Shown: in pieces, positions 21,077 to 34,434 of the stretch
Layout: each line of letters opens with the position of its first letter
Position numbering within the stretch: position 1 is the stretch's first letter
Source: Mya arenaria
Taxonomy: Eukaryota; Mollusca; Bivalvia; Myida; Myidae
Assembly (NCBI RefSeq): GCF_026914265.1
Contig: NC_069134.1
Span: 16,523,205 to 16,587,204 of the forward strand
Direction: 5' to 3'
Length of the DNA: 64,000 nucleotides
The notes under the pieces: model-generated
What the model was told of the DNA's origin: nothing
The model's input: only the letters and a program-made list of their open reading frames with translations
Databases searched by the model: none
Made by a program: the position numbers and the translations under genes

Positions 21077-23945
21077 GAGAAACTATTACATGTAAATATT
21101 ATATATACATGAATTTGATTCCACATGTTCATTTATGGATAAATGCAAGAATGTTTCCCCTCTACAATATGATTGAAAATGCACTTACCTTTTATAAGGA
21201 CATTTATTGGCATCTTAAAGTGTTCAAGTTCGTATCTAGGAGTCAATTCGTATCTAAGTCAATTAAAACGTTTACTTTGTTTTAAAAAATGGTAAACTTC
21301 GATTTCATTATTTAAGTCTTTACGATGTTGAATTTATCTGAAATCTAAAGTAGTTTTAAAAGTCTTTTAAAACTTAATACGTAAAACTGTTGACACATAA
21401 CGATCTAGTTTACATGCACTTTCCTTTTAATCTAATTTATCCATATTCATGTTTCGGTTACAATATACCATAATAACGTGCTTAAATGGTTAATTGTCTT
21501 TCAGTCCATGTACTGAATCTCCGATCGCCATGTATACAACCAAGTATTAATTCTTTTCAATAATCAAGGATCATGTTGACCTATTTTATTCTATTTAAGT
21601 ATGTTGAATGTTTGAACTGAAATATAATTTCTGTTAAGGCCTTTATAATATTAATACAAATTAAGAAACTAAACATATATGATTATATTATGCAGGATAT
21701 TCTTATCTCTTTATCAAGTATTTACAGAATATTGCCACCCTACCTGAATTGGCATGTCCCAGTAGTTTTCATTTCATCATTTAGACTATTCAAACTGCAT
21801 AAAAATGAGATAACTAACGTGTACGCATAATAGCTTAACCGATATAAACACGGTATAATATAAATATATCCTTTTTTATAAACTTCATATATCAACTGCA
21901 ATGTTGTTGTGTGTTTTTGTTGTTTGTATCAACATTACAAACGTTGTATCTTTCATGGTTTGATCTTAACGTTAATGTTAACTGACGCTACCGACATATA
22001 TTTTGTATTCCTCGTATATAGTTGGGCCCATATGAATTTACAAAGCAGATGTATGTAATTGTCTTAGCATAAAAAGCTGTATTTCAATGGTGTAATAGTA
22101 AAATTGTATATATTAAACACTGTTTCAATACTTGCAACACAAAATGAAAGGAAATCATGTAATCAGTATCAATGCTTATATATAATATACTACATGCTTA
22201 TTATATAATAAAATAGTAAACTCCGCTTTTAAGAACTTTTTTCTTACCTTTAATGTAAATAACGATGCAATTGTATCCCTGTGTTGTCTTTTAATGAGTG
22301 CAGTTTATAAATACCCGTTACACATTCCCAAGTTGCTCTACATTACACTGCAGAAAATTCCCTTTGATAGATGCGCAAAAATCATTGATATGTAATCCAC
22401 ACCTCAAAGTGTTACTTTGACCTTGCAGATAACAACACGACTATTATGCCTGACACACCTCTCCTTTGAGCTCTACAATTTTCTTTAAACATTTCTATAA
22501 AACATCAGAAACTTAAATATGGCGTTAAATTCTGTCGGACGGAAAACCAAACGAGTATTTACAGATGCAGCTAGACAGAGTTAGAGCTCTTGACTTAGTA
22601 CAAATGATCTGATATTTGTTTGCACCCTTCAAACTCAATTCGGATATTTTCATAATTGGCTTCTGCTCAGAATGTTTGTTTCTGTGATATTTGATATTGA
22701 TCTTGTTAAGTCAATAAGTAGGTTACAGTGCCAAGTGTAGAAGAGGCTACATGCCAGGTACACACAAATCGTGAATTTTAGGTCGTTTGGGTTTGAATAG
22801 TAGGTCACAAGTTTTGTTTAAACTAGAAGCCATTTGTTGTTTACAAAATAATGTTTGTCTCAACAAAGTGTAGGTCACGTTCGATTATTGGTCATATCAG
22901 GTAAACATGTAGGGTACTATGTTAAGTGTTCCGAAAGAGGTTCATGTCAGAACTAATTATCGAGCGACAACATTTTACGAAAAACATATGTCTTCAATAT
23001 TACTTGTCAAGCCATGTTTAATGCAAGTGGGGTCAAAATATAGGAGTACAGTTGTTTTATATATAAGTTTTCAACACGCACGATTAGCATTCTGATTGCA
23101 TTATTTATAAGTCATATGTAAACCACGACAATACGGTAATGAAAAGAAGGATGGTTTTGGCCATGCTACGATGTATTTAACTACAGATGCATAACAAAAT
23201 TCACTAAACGCCTAGATACTAACGTATCAGTAAACATCAGTTACGCCAACCTGATCCTCATAAAACGACTTCAAACTTACGTGGTTATTCGTTAAGTTAT
23301 CGATTACTCAGATATATTTTAGCAAATAAAACCTTCATCCGGGACAATGTAATTGGAAGTTATAAAGTGTACGTTGGGGCCCGGTTCGGTGAGGTCAGCA
23401 TTGAAACAGGAAATTGGCATATTCAAAGTCCGATAACGCTTATATGGATATTGCTTTCTTGTAGCGAACATCATTGATGACTGCGCAGCGAAAAAAAACC
23501 TTTGCTGATGTATAGAATAAATACTAGGCGTATAACACTCCTTTTCGAGATATCCATTGGCCATAGCGACGTAGTTGCGTGTTGAGTCTTGAATGAATAA
23601 ATATTATTGGGGCACAATCAATGCTGCATAGAAACATAACATTGCAAGCCAATATCAAGTATTTAAATAATCCTTTTAATCCATCTATTGTTCCAGTTGG
23701 CATGTCCAATCACAACCAAACAATGGTCAGGACGCTTGGCCATACCGTGCGCATGATGCATTGACGCTGTGAGCGAGATACACGTGCACGTTCTTGTGAG
23801 AACATGTTGTAACTCACGACGGAAGTCGTAAAACCTCACTGGTGTGTTTCAGTTTATAGCCAATGCTTTTGATTAAAAGAGAACCAATCAGGAGGTTGAT
23901 TACATTCAGTGTTGATTTCACTACCTTTATTTATTTTGATACCAG
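21077..23945. other. Copy 1 3' UTR and intergenic DNA
   Basis: No gene is supported. A possible polyadenylation signal AATAAA lies at 22207-22212, about 1.1 kb after the stop; the site actually used cannot be told. Short open frames on the minus strand near 23.3-23.7 kb have no recognisable features. Confidence 0.5.
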
Positions 23946-23978
23946 TAACACTGCGGAAAATGGTTGAATATAGAACGG

Positions 23979-24111
23979 TCCCGTACATCTAGAATATACG
24001 GACGTGTTTTGACTCGTACACCCAACGTATACGGGACCCGTACACGAATACGTATACGGAACACCAGGTGTAAGGACTTCCGTATATCCATCGCCGTATC
24101 CGTGGATATAC
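23979..24111. repeat. Left subterminal inverted repeats of the CACTA-like element
   Basis: Irregular CCCGTACA, GTATACGG and CCGTATCC motifs in both orientations, ahead of the regular array. Confidence 0.7.
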
Positions 24112-24223
24112 GGATTTAATGTATATAAAAAAAAATGGTTAAATTCTTTTACGTATTTTTGAAACAATACATATTTTATGCATAGCATTTTTTGGCAAAA
24201 ATTTATGTATGTATGTACGGAGG

Positions 24224-24565
24224 CCGTACACTCGCGTGTACGGGGTCCGGTCTCCCGTCCCGTACATGCAACGTGTACGGGATGAATATATGGACCCCGT
24301 ACACGCAACGTGTACGGGATGGATATACGGACCTCGGACACGCAGCGTGTACGGGATGGAAATACGGAACCCGTACGCGCAACGTGTACGGGATGGATAT
24401 ACGGACCCGTACACGCAATGTGTATGGGACGGGAGACCGGACCCCGTACACGCAACGTGTACGGGATGGATATACGGACCCCATACACGCAACGTGTATG
24501 GGATTGGAATACGAACCCCGTCCACGCATTGATGGACGAACCTTCACGTACACGCAACGTCTACG
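24224..24565. repeat. Hairpin minisatellite, about 10 units, period about 37 bp
   Basis: Each unit holds CCCGTACACG, a 3-nt CAA loop and CGTGTACGGG, followed by a GATGGATATACGGA spacer. Unit starts at about 24295, 24332, 24369, 24406, 24442, 24479 and 24516 give the period. Several units have paired changes in both arms (CCATACACG with CGTGTATGG; CGTCCA with TGGACG). Open frames on both strands here are artefacts of the repeat. Confidence 0.92.
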
Positions 24566-27130
24566 GATGAATGTATAGATCTTATACGGGATGGACCTAG
24601 GTAGGGTTTGACCGTGTTGGATACGGTTGATAGGAACTGCTGGTTTGTTTTTATAAATCATTATTTATAGACATGAAAAACTACTATTTATATAAATTCA
24701 TAAGATTTAAAAATAGCATGTTTCAGTAATCAATGTTAAATGTTATTGTAGATCTGCCTTAATATAATCATTTCATTGTGGCATTTGCTAAATTTACAAA
24801 TTGTGATATGATTAAAATTTCACTGTCTTGTCAAACAACAATTTATACAGGCTGTTAAAACAAACATCAAGAAAACATTACACAACTAATATGAGTTCCA
24901 TTCTGCGATTTCTTGGCTTCAGGCATTAGGTCAAATTGCGCACGGACATCAGGTCACTGAAAAAAGAAACTATTTAAACACAACAAGATTATAGTTTACA
25001 TACAATTGAAATGCAGATTTGATATAATACAGCAATATGGTAAATTCATCACCATGAAGTTAGAAAATTCCGTGATAGAAAAACCATTAGAAAATGTGAC
25101 ACAATCTATATATGTCTAAGTCCAGAATTGTTAAAGATGCACCCTACAAGCATTAAACACTAATCTTTGGCAGTTTGTTCTAGCAATTAAGATCCGTTTT
25201 ACTGTAATTTTGTGCTTGAATTGAAGGAATTTATACAAAAATATTTCATGTCAAAACGGTCAATCTTTGAGAATGCAGCTCTGAACAAATCAACCAGTTC
25301 ATTCCCAGATGTGATGATATACATTAATATAAATCTATGTTGTACATGACATTTCTATGAAATTTTTTCAATGCATGCCAACTAATCAAAGTAAATTCAA
25401 AACATAGCTTGTATTAATTCATAAAGGCATACATATTTATGATTTTGTTTCCCCTCAAAATCGTACAAGCGAGCCAAAAACTGTCTAATGTGAAAATCTC
25501 AAACCTTTTAGATTGCCATCTTTATTCTGATGTGCATTTATTCTACTTAAAAATATCTTCAGCTCACTATGTTGTACCTTTATTAAAATAACAAACCCAC
25601 ATTTCATCAGAATTAAAGTTTATACGGTCGTTCAATGGTTCACGTTCGAGTTATAAATACCAATGCACGGTTCACAGACATAATAACTAACCAATAATCG
25701 AATTCTAGTAAAAAAATAAATAACAATTTCTTTATTATATCTTATAATATGCTAGCTCGTAGTCTTATCTCACTATTGCTGGGTATTCTTCCTTGTTGCT
25801 TATTGGCTCATGTAATGACACAGATGATATCGATTCTCGCGCTTTCTGCATCCCGCTGTTACGATTGGCTGAAACTTACGCATTTATTGAAAATGTAAAC
25901 AAAGTATTGAAATTGTTTTATTATAATTATTATTATCGTAAATTGAAATTATTATAGTCGCATAAATATGCATAGAAAAAAGGAAAAATTGATGTTGTAT
26001 GGCTAAAAGCGTTACTATAATACTAACGCTTAAAGAAAAATGGAATTTTCGGCAGATTTCCAAATAGTTGAGATCATTATTGTGAGTTATCTTAAATATG
26101 CACTATTACTCCCAAATAAGATTTAACACATTTAATACAATTGTTTAAAAATACCAAAAAGGATGAACAAATGTCGAAAACAATGGTTCTTATGAAGGAT
26201 GCCGAGTTTAATTTAATAGAAATGTGCAAACACAGTATTGCTGCCTTATGAGACGATAGTAAATCGCAGTAAATCTTTTAGCATTCACCAATCATTTAAT
26301 ATTTTTGCATTTTCAGCTATTAAATGCATGGTTATAATATTGTTTATAGTAACTAATATTTTCCATGAATGCATTATTTATTAAGTAGTTGAGGGTGTAT
26401 CACTCAAAATTTAGGTTAGTTTTACATGTATATGTATTGATTTTGAATAAGAGTGTCACTTTAATGACAGAAATGAAGACATTGATGCCAAATTTAGCTG
26501 ATTCTGAGACAAAACTTAAATAAGTAAAACTTTTCAAACTTAGAGAGTGCAACTTTAAAGATAGGGCATCTTTATTTCAACTCCATTGTTAACAATTAGA
26601 GCCGTTTTAGATAAATCTAGGAATAGAAAAAAATCTGGTTTGCTGCTTCTTAAATTTTGATTTAATTGTAAAACTGTTTTTTTTTAACCACGGAGATGAA
26701 CAATAAGTTTCAATTCAGAACTTTCAATAACATGCAAACTTGAAATGAATAATGATTGTTCTTGATTTTAATAAGTAATCAGTCTCTTTTCTTTAAAAAC
26801 AGATGCCTCTTGTTTTGGATATGATCTCAGAGCTGATTTTATCTGCATTCTTCAAAACAGTTGTCACATTGTTTAAATACAATAATTAGTGAGATAAGGA
26901 AGCTGGCTCTTTATATATTTATTTATTTTTCATTATTTCAATTTATATATAATTCGGTCATAAAATTCCCCGCAGTCTGTCCAATTTATTGATAAGTTTT
27001 ATTTTCGTATAGTTTTATGACCCACTGGCTATGTGGTTTTTCATATGATCATGTCACTAATTGACATGACGCGGGCTGTCAGTCAAACTAGCCGGCCAAT
27101 ACCCGACTGACCAATCAGCAATATTTCTAC

Positions 27131-27848
27131 AAAACGCGACTCCTGATACTCTGCGAAACACGAAAAAAACGAATAAGTCAATGGTATATGTATTAATGGC
27201 GGTTATATCATATATGCTGTTAAATGTAACACCACTCACCATTGTCAAATCTTATTATTTTGTATCATAAAGATGTCGCTTTAATGTTATCAAAGACTGT
27301 TAAAACCCTAAAAAGCAATTACAATTTCTAGAAAACGTGACTCTTACTTACACATTCCTGTTTCTGTGCGTAACACGGAAAAATGTATACAAGTCAATGG
27401 TATAAATGCTGTTCATATCATATATGTTGGAACTTGTATATTTCCGTACATCCATAATATGTGGGAAATGTACACGTTTCCGTAAATCCATAGTGTACGG
27501 GAATTGTTACTTTTCCGTACACTCAACGTGTACGGGAACTCGTTTATTTCCGTACATCCATAATGTACGGGAATTGTACACGCCCGTATATTCATCGTGT
27601 ACGGGAATGGTATAATCCCGTACTCTCAACGTGTACGGAAGAACATTAATTCCCGTATTTTCAACATGTACGGAGACCGTACTCTCAAGTTATACGTAGA
27701 TGTAGTAGGTAGTCGTTAGTCAATCAACTCAGTATTCTCCAACTTGTACAAAGGTGATTTTTACTGACACCGTCCTGTTTTTCTACGTAACAGTAGTTTT
27801 TAAGTCAATGGTATAAATGTCGTATATCATCATATATGCTATCAAATT
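27131..27848. repeat. Three diverged direct repeats of about 100 bp in the CACTA-like element
   Basis: Copies at about 27131-27230, 27333-27436 and 27743-27848 share AAGTCAATGGTATA followed by ATATCATATATG or ATCATCATATATGC, each after a TGTTTCTGCGTAACAC-like stretch. The hairpin cluster at 27446-27690 sits between the second and third. Confidence 0.72.
27446..27690. repeat. Second hairpin cluster in the CACTA-like element
   Basis: About seven variants of TTCCGTACACTCAACGTG and TACGGGAA, looser than the array at 24.2 kb. Same inverted CCGTACA core. Confidence 0.82.
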
Positions 27849-27902
27849 AAAAAACACAAAGACCTAAATTAATTACAGAAATCATTTTTTTATTACAACA
27901 CG

Positions 27903-28052
27903 GATGTACGGGTTAGTACACGCCCGTACATCGAATCCCGTATACTCAAGATGTGCGAGTTTTATGAATATACGGGTCCGTATCTTCAACATCCCGTACA
28001 CTTACCGTACACGTTGGATGTACGGGTTTCAGTACATTCCCGTATATTAAAC
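27903..28052. repeat. Right subterminal inverted repeats of the CACTA-like element
   Basis: Several GTACGGG/CCCGTAC motifs in alternating orientation up to the right terminal repeat. Confidence 0.75.
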
Positions 28053-28497
28053 AATTTTCCACAGTGTAAGAAATTTCGTTGTCATTAGCATAATTGTGGA
28101 AACAGGAAATGCTGGTAAATAAAAATAGGTCGTTTATGAAGAATTTAAAGATCAGTGGCCTTAGTTTAGACTCTGTGAGACATCCTTCAGAATGTGTTTG
28201 TGTGGTCACCTAACTTGACTTTTTGATTTCTTTCTGAGAGGTTACATTTGAGATGATCACATGATACATCTGTGAGACCATAATACTGAAATTTGTGAAT
28301 GATGATCTCGTGCGGAAGACTCAGGGGTCAAAATTTGCAACACCCCTGGGGTACCAGGTTTTCTTTATTTCTTGAATTCCCTAAAAATAGCATTGATTTT
28401 CTATTACAAGAACCAGCCTCCTTATCAACTATGTAAACGCTTGGCAACCACTTACTTTCTTAGCAAGCAGCAACATCATTAATACCACTAACGTGTT

Positions 28498-28545
28498 CGT
28501 CATTTTAATCAGGTGAGCGATATAGGGTCATTTTGACCCTCTTGT
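28498..28545 (+). repeat. End of a bivalve dispersed repeat (AGGTGAGCGATATAGGG)
   Basis: TCAGGTGAGCGATATAGGGT followed by an inverted GGGTCATTTTGACCC and CTCTTG. From memory this matches the end of the family whose other end is seen at 14355. Confidence 0.55.
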
Positions 28546-29889
28546 TAGTGTTACAAGCAATTTGTTCACACTTCAGATTAACATATTTTGTTCGATGTCT
28601 TACCATATAAATTTATAATAATAATAATATTTATAATAGTATATTATAATATGACTCGCATTGATACTTGTCAATGTATTTTTCATTGTATAGTGAAGCC
28701 TAACACGAACCGATAGTACCACGACGATTATAAGAAAACCCATTTTTAATAAAACTATCCTATATATAACCTTGGTTTTAATCAGTTAGTGGTAGTATAT
28801 ACTTTGATACTCAAAGCAATAACACTGTCGGAACGGCATGAGTTGACAATCCGGCATTATATTTGCTTACCATACATAGCTTAAACATATTTTTCATCAG
28901 GTTGAATTATCAAGACTTGACTAACATAACCATACATTTCGACGTACAATTCATGCAGAATAGAATAAACAATGATTCAAATTTGTGAAAATCAATCTGC
29001 ATTTGTTTTATAAGACGTATCATTGTTTTCAATCATTTGGCTCTATTCAATTATGCCAAAACAATAAGGCCATGCTCAAAACGGCGGTTTAAAATCAGAG
29101 TTTTTTTCGCGATAATATCAATAAATCTAATTTGACTAGATGACTAGTGTAGTATTCTGTTTTGCAGACGACCGGAGGAATTATCAAAGGTAAGGAGATA
29201 CGTGTATTTAAGTTTACATATTTCATTATAAAATATATATCTTGAATAAATTTGGAGAATCTCGTAACTTTAAAGGGCAATTCTGTAACACATTGCTGCA
29301 TTAAAAAAGTCAAGATTTATAATTTAGTAAAGTACGCATATTATGTATCTATAACTGAATATGTCCTTAAGTGTGTCAACATAGGAACGTAACTTCCTTC
29401 TCACATGTGTCACTGACTACTATTACGGTTCGTGCATGTATTATCTGAGTACATTTTTTTTTAAAGATCATTAATGTAAAGATCATTTGAATTATGCACT
29501 ATCCCTATTTTAGGGTGTTCCTTGTTTTAGTAAAGGTCAGCGTTAATAATTATTATTATCCTCAATGCATTCGAGACCCGGGATGCCCTTGTGAAAACGC
29601 ATTGCCACAAGATGGATGGCAGCCACCATCTCATTTAACAAAGCCTGGATACCGTTCAATATATTTTATTTATAATAATTACATGTAGATATCCAACTGC
29701 CATGTTATCAAGTGTTAGACTATCTGAAACTAGTTGTCTTTGTCTATCCTGTACTGGTTCGAGTTTTATCTTACCTGCTTTCAGCTTCCGGGTTTCTAAA
29801 TGTTTTGATTTCTGAATGATTTTGATATATACAGGCTTATTCCCACTTCTTTTCTGGAGATGAACATGGTATAGGGTAATACATACATG

Positions 29890-30700
29890 AGAATGTATAT
29901 TTACAAAACCATCCGAAGACGTGGTGTCAAGTTTAGACCTTCAAGTTTTCCTGTGTACTGGTCAATGCCTTTCTGTATTTCCTCATTTGATTCTATTGTT
30001 AATCTTGGTTTCACTTGTTCTTCACAATTAAATGTTGATATGAAAGGTCACCATCTACAATTCTTATTTGCAGTAGTCTTCGATTCCTCCGAATCCATGG
30101 GAAATTCCTTGAACATGACCTTTGCTAATCATGACCTGTCTCATGAAAGTTCAATGTCCTGTTCAATTTTACATGCCAGTATAAATATAAAATGCACATG
30201 TTTCTCATCAGAAATGGCTTAGGATGTCCCCACACCCAAGCCAGACCATGTTCAATTGAGACTAAAACTATTGTAAAAGTTCTCGTTTTACTCTTCCCGA
30301 CGGAGTAAATACATGAACTGTTATTTGTTACTTGGTGCGGCGACATGCATCGATTGAACTTCTTGTCCTTTTTTACTGACATAGCTCTCTAAAAACTGCA
30401 TTGCTAACCAATGCTTCGGTTTCAATTGACATCTCTTTTGTTTTAAGGTAATAGTGATTTGGGATTAAATGTTAGACCAGTGCTAGGTAAACCATTACAC
30501 ATCTTCATTGACATTATCTTCCGGCTCGGCTATTAAACAGATTCCATTCTGCTTGTACTGTTTATATAGGTTTGTGATACTGTGACTGTCAAAAGCCTCT
30601 TTTGCTTCTTTTCTTTATTTCATTAAGTGTTTCTTTTAAACCCAACAACTCTTTCAGAATAATGACCTTAGAGGGTGGAAATTATATCCTCACGTTATAA
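29890..30700 (-). pseudogene. Possible decayed coding relic, unidentified
   Basis: The minus strand keeps broken open stretches (85 codons at 30125-30382, others in neighbouring frames) with protein-like composition, for example WVWGHPKPFL. Stops and frame changes interrupt them. No family recognised; it may be an old mobile-element fragment or chance. Confidence 0.25.
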
Positions 30701-31356
30701 TTTTAACAAATCCAAAATTTTAGAAATGCCCTAGGACTATTAACACTTTAATCAAGATGTCTTAGCTTTTAAAGAAACTGTTTACCCAAAGACTTTTGAT
30801 TCGAGTATGCCCTTATACTCCTATACCAAATAAGAATGTTCCAGAAAATCGGCAAGAACGTTCTTTGAAATTCATTATAGATCTTGCTTAAATGGAATAA
30901 ATGGAAAATTGGAAGAACTTTCTGAACAAATCTTGAACTAGATGCTAAAAATATTAAAGAGGAAAACGCAGTTTATTTTTATGAATATAGGCCACAATGC
31001 AGATGGAATTGCATTATTAAACAATGAACTACTGAAATTAAAATGCATATACATGTAACGATATACAAAATGGGCTATTTCCGCAATTTTGCTTTAAAGA
31101 TATGCATGATTTATTTAATCCCTTTACACATATTGTGCATGATCAACATTTTAATATATCGTGGTAAACGATTTTAACCGCAATGACAACCGGATGTATG
31201 TTATTTTTTTTTTTACTTGGTTTATTAGTGATTACCACTTTATCGATTAACAGAATTGATTGAAACTATATTGTTACATATTTGATTTGTTACGGTGAGT
31301 ATTTTATAATATTTTTTTACCGATATATCCAATAATATGTACATTTCCAGGGAGAG

Positions 31357-31467
31357 ATGATCGAAGTTCAAAGGATTATATGGTGTCTACTTTTTACCGC
31401 TGTGTCAGAGGTAGAGCCCTCTCATTTCAGGGGTGCAATTATCACGTGGAAGCCAGGAGAAAATGAG
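31357..31467 (+). pseudogene. Copy 2 exon 1: start codon and signal peptide
   Basis: The ATG follows acceptor catttccag and GGAGAG. It encodes MIEVQRIIWCLLFTAVSEVE, a short charged start with the hydrophobic core IIWCLLFTAV, so a likely signal peptide. Then comes SHFRGAIITWKPGENE, a start I recognise from many mollusc and other invertebrate surface proteins (FRG..I.W.P). The donor is aatgag|gtaatt; 37 codons, phase 0. Confidence 0.82.
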
Positions 31468-33479
31468 GTAATTGTTTTTGAAAATAAATACAAGGATCCT
31501 TCAAAAAGTACTGTTATATGGTAACCACTATAGTGAATTGTCTTTGGTAAAAAACTGCATTATTTACCCTCAATTGTTGATTGATAAACATATGCACGTC
31601 TACGTGAATTTCAAGAAAAATGTTCGTTTTTTTTGCATATTGTGAAGATGCATACCATTTATAATTTTGTTACTTGTTTTCACGTTTGTTCAAGTTTCAT
31701 TTTCAATCCTTGATTATAAATTGGTTTGACATTGAAAACGGTTACTAGCAAGCCATTTATTACATGGCGTATTTCTTTCTAAGATAAGTCACTCCTTTCT
31801 CAAATTGTAGGTTAAAGACTCATTGTTACTTAAATAAGCACTAAGAAACAATCGATGGAGATATTTTTAACTGGCCGGCGAAGAATACATCAAATATTGT
31901 GGGAAATCATTCATATTGAAAGGGAAATCGTTTTAAAACAAAATATAGGGTTGAATATAGATAGCATCCTCACAAAACTAAGCCTTCAGTCCTTTGATTT
32001 TATGAAAATTTTGCAGATTTCCATGTTATCTTTAAAACCGTCTTTGGCTGAGTCGGAATGTTTTGGCAATTTGTGACGTCATTTTCTTCAAATATTTTAC
32101 ATAGGAAATCATTTGGAATAAAAGATTAGCTATGTCGCTTTTATCTCTAATAATGTTTTCTTTATTTGTTCCTAGTTTTATTACAATGATGCTTTTTATC
32201 ATGAAACTCTATGGTTTCACAGTTTTAAACCTTTTATATTTTTAGGCAGACTGTGTGTTATGCTAATAGTTTCAAAGAACGATAACATCGTATCTTTGAA
32301 AAGTTTTTGCATTAGTTACTCTGAATTGTATTCTTCCGTTTGCAGATAGAGTTGGGATCTCTAATCATTGAAGTACTTGGGTTAACATATTAGTTTATTA
32401 TCATTTGTTTTATTATCAAGTTGCCTAAAGTTAGTGCATACTTTGATCACAGGGGCAGGTTGCGTTGTTTTGACACACCACGCCCCCGTCCGTTTTTTTT
32501 TTATCATTTTTTTTTATCAAATTTTAGAATGAATATGATGTGGTAACTGTAACTTGTGAAAATAGGCAAAAAAAAACTATTTTTTTTATATTTTTTATTT
32601 TATTATCTTTGTAAAGAGTGACGACTTGACCCTGAATTTCCATGTATTTGCCGACATGACCCTGTTTAAGAGGCCATAACTTGTATCAAATCTTAACCAA
32701 ACTCTACATTTTTGGACTTTCCTTGTAGAGTTAGTGTCAATCTTTAAGAAAATGTACAGTTTTAACGAAAACAAATGCAATTTCAAACCCGAATTTCCTA
32801 AAACATGTTACTCGACGAACCAACTACCCGCAAATTTCACCGAAATTTTTCATACTAAAATGCATTATCCCGGTATTGCATCATAAATTCAACACGTGTG
32901 CTTAAGAGAAACAATATATCTATCACGATACAGGTGAAATGGAAGTCAAATATCGATATATGATAGATAAAGCACATTATAAATTCTATATCATATTCAG
33001 ACCATCAACATGTCCGGCTCATCATAAGGTTTCACGCAGGTCAAGAAAGTAGTTCGTCTGTTGTCTCACGATAGCTTATGTTTTTTAACATTATTATGGG
33101 GCGTGTAAAAAGTATCAAAAGAAAAAATATGAAAAAGAGCATGATCCATCGAAACATGGCTCGATTATCCCTACGTATTCCTAAATGGTTAAAACACTTT
33201 TGATATATTTCATTTATCACCACTTTATATCTTATATAACATTTAATAACACATACAATGTAACTTAACCGTTTAATCAAATTTTTCAATACTGATGTGA
33301 AAAACTATCAAATCAACGGAATTTGAATGCGAATATGTAATAAAAACATTACAAACTTTGTTCTTCGTAGTACCAATAAATGTTGAAATGATAACCTTGC
33401 ACATGTTATACATTTTTTCCCCTTCGATTATTTTCTTACATGCAAAATTTGTTTCAATTATATTCTTTTGAAGAATGAG
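31468..33479 (+). other. Copy 2 intron 1
   Basis: 2012-nt intron with T-rich stretches near 32500-32600. No element boundaries recognised. Confidence 0.5.
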
Positions 33480-33728
33480 GTTATCATCGATTTCCGTATA
33501 TCATGGCGTATGTCTGATAACCGAGCGTTCAAGTGTGATGATGACGTCATTGCTAATGGTACAATCATTGGTGGAGGCGATATTGTGTGTGACGGCAACT
33601 GTTATGGTATAATTGGCCAACTTTTCTACAGATGTACTGATTACAGCATAAGTGAAGACTGGTCGTCTGGCAGAGGAAGAATCACAGAGACCATTAATCC
33701 ATTGGATATTTTTAAACCAATCAGATTT
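33480..33728 (+). pseudogene. Copy 2 exon 2: N-terminal animal module, part 1
   Basis: It encodes VIIDFRISWRMSDNRAFKCD, GDIVCDGNCYG and YRCTDYSISEDWSSGRGR. This is the conserved module after FRG..W in invertebrate surface proteins. The donor at 33729 (attt|gtgtac) is weak and was chosen because it keeps phase 0; the 3' border is uncertain. Confidence 0.72.
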
Positions 33729-34434
33729 GTGTACTACTTTTCTAACATTTTTACATTTTTATATTGACTTGTGTGTTAATGTATAAATAATTAAATATAT
33801 ATGTTCTAATAGATCGTTTAGAAGCACAAAATACATCGTAACTTCAAATTTCAGTAACAAGGAACTAGTTGTGTTTTACTAAAAGAGACGTGTTAGATAT
33901 ACTTCGGGACAAGTTTCATATTTAGATCTAAGTGTAAGCAGAGTGTAAAAACTAAAAAGGTTCATTTCTGGAAATCTATGTGTCTTAAACGCAAATAACG
34001 ACTATTTCTTTCGAGAGTTTTTTTTACAATAATTTAAAAGGATCGATCATTCGGAAGCAAAAGATCTTATAGTAAGAAACTATGCTGCACGGTTTAATTG
34101 AGATTGTTCATTGGTCTACCACCGGCTTAAGCAGAACTCGAATATGCGATTCAGTCTTAATCTACTTACGGCATAAATTATTATGTTCCTACTATTAAAT
34201 GGATGTATGAGAAGGTGTTGAAATATTAACTTCTATTATACATTTATCAGCTAAACATGTACAATGTCTTCGAAACTTGGACTTTCCTACCTTTTTAAAG
34301 AACTAAAACCTCTCCCATGTTAATCATTCTTTCTACCCTTCATATTATAATCCAAAGGGTTACCTTACCTCATCAAATGTCGATATTTTATGTGGCCCGT
34401 GTGATGTTAACTATTGACTGTGCTGCATGTTTAG
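33729..34434 (+). other. Copy 2 intron 2
   Basis: 706-nt intron; nothing recognised. Confidence 0.5.

Larger units (their letters stand above)
23949..28066. mobile_element. 4.1-kb CACTA/EnSpm-like non-autonomous DNA transposon
   Basis: The left end begins CACTGCGGAAAATGG; the right end, read inverted, begins CACTGTGGAAAATTG and stays similar for about 24 bp. Direct TAA flanks (23946-23948 and 28067-28069) form a 3-bp target duplication. Both ends carry dense inverted CCGTACA/TGTACGG repeats. CACT(A/G) ends, 3-bp duplications and repeated subterminal motifs are hallmarks of the CACTA superfamily. No transposase frame is present, so it must be moved by another copy's enzyme. Confidence 0.83.
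28070..31350. other. Intergenic DNA upstream of copy 2
   Basis: No gene supported. It holds a bivalve repeat end at 28500-28545 and a possible minus-strand coding relic at 29.9-30.7 kb. The promoter and 5' UTR of copy 2 should lie here: the first coding exon has an acceptor (catttccag) just before it, which suggests an upstream noncoding exon that I cannot place. Confidence 0.45.

Noticed and set aside
24224..24565. CRISPR-like array (palindromic repeats, 37-bp period)
   Set aside because: The spacers are the same sequence in each unit, the host is an intron-bearing animal, and the array lies inside a transposon with clear ends.
23931..24661. Long open frames of up to 208 codons on both strands
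   Set aside because: They read through the hairpin array in several frames at once; repeat period and symmetry explain them.
29494..29688. 64-codon frame containing CIRDPGCPCENALP
   Set aside because: No splice partner, no conserved counterpart in the window and no family recognised.
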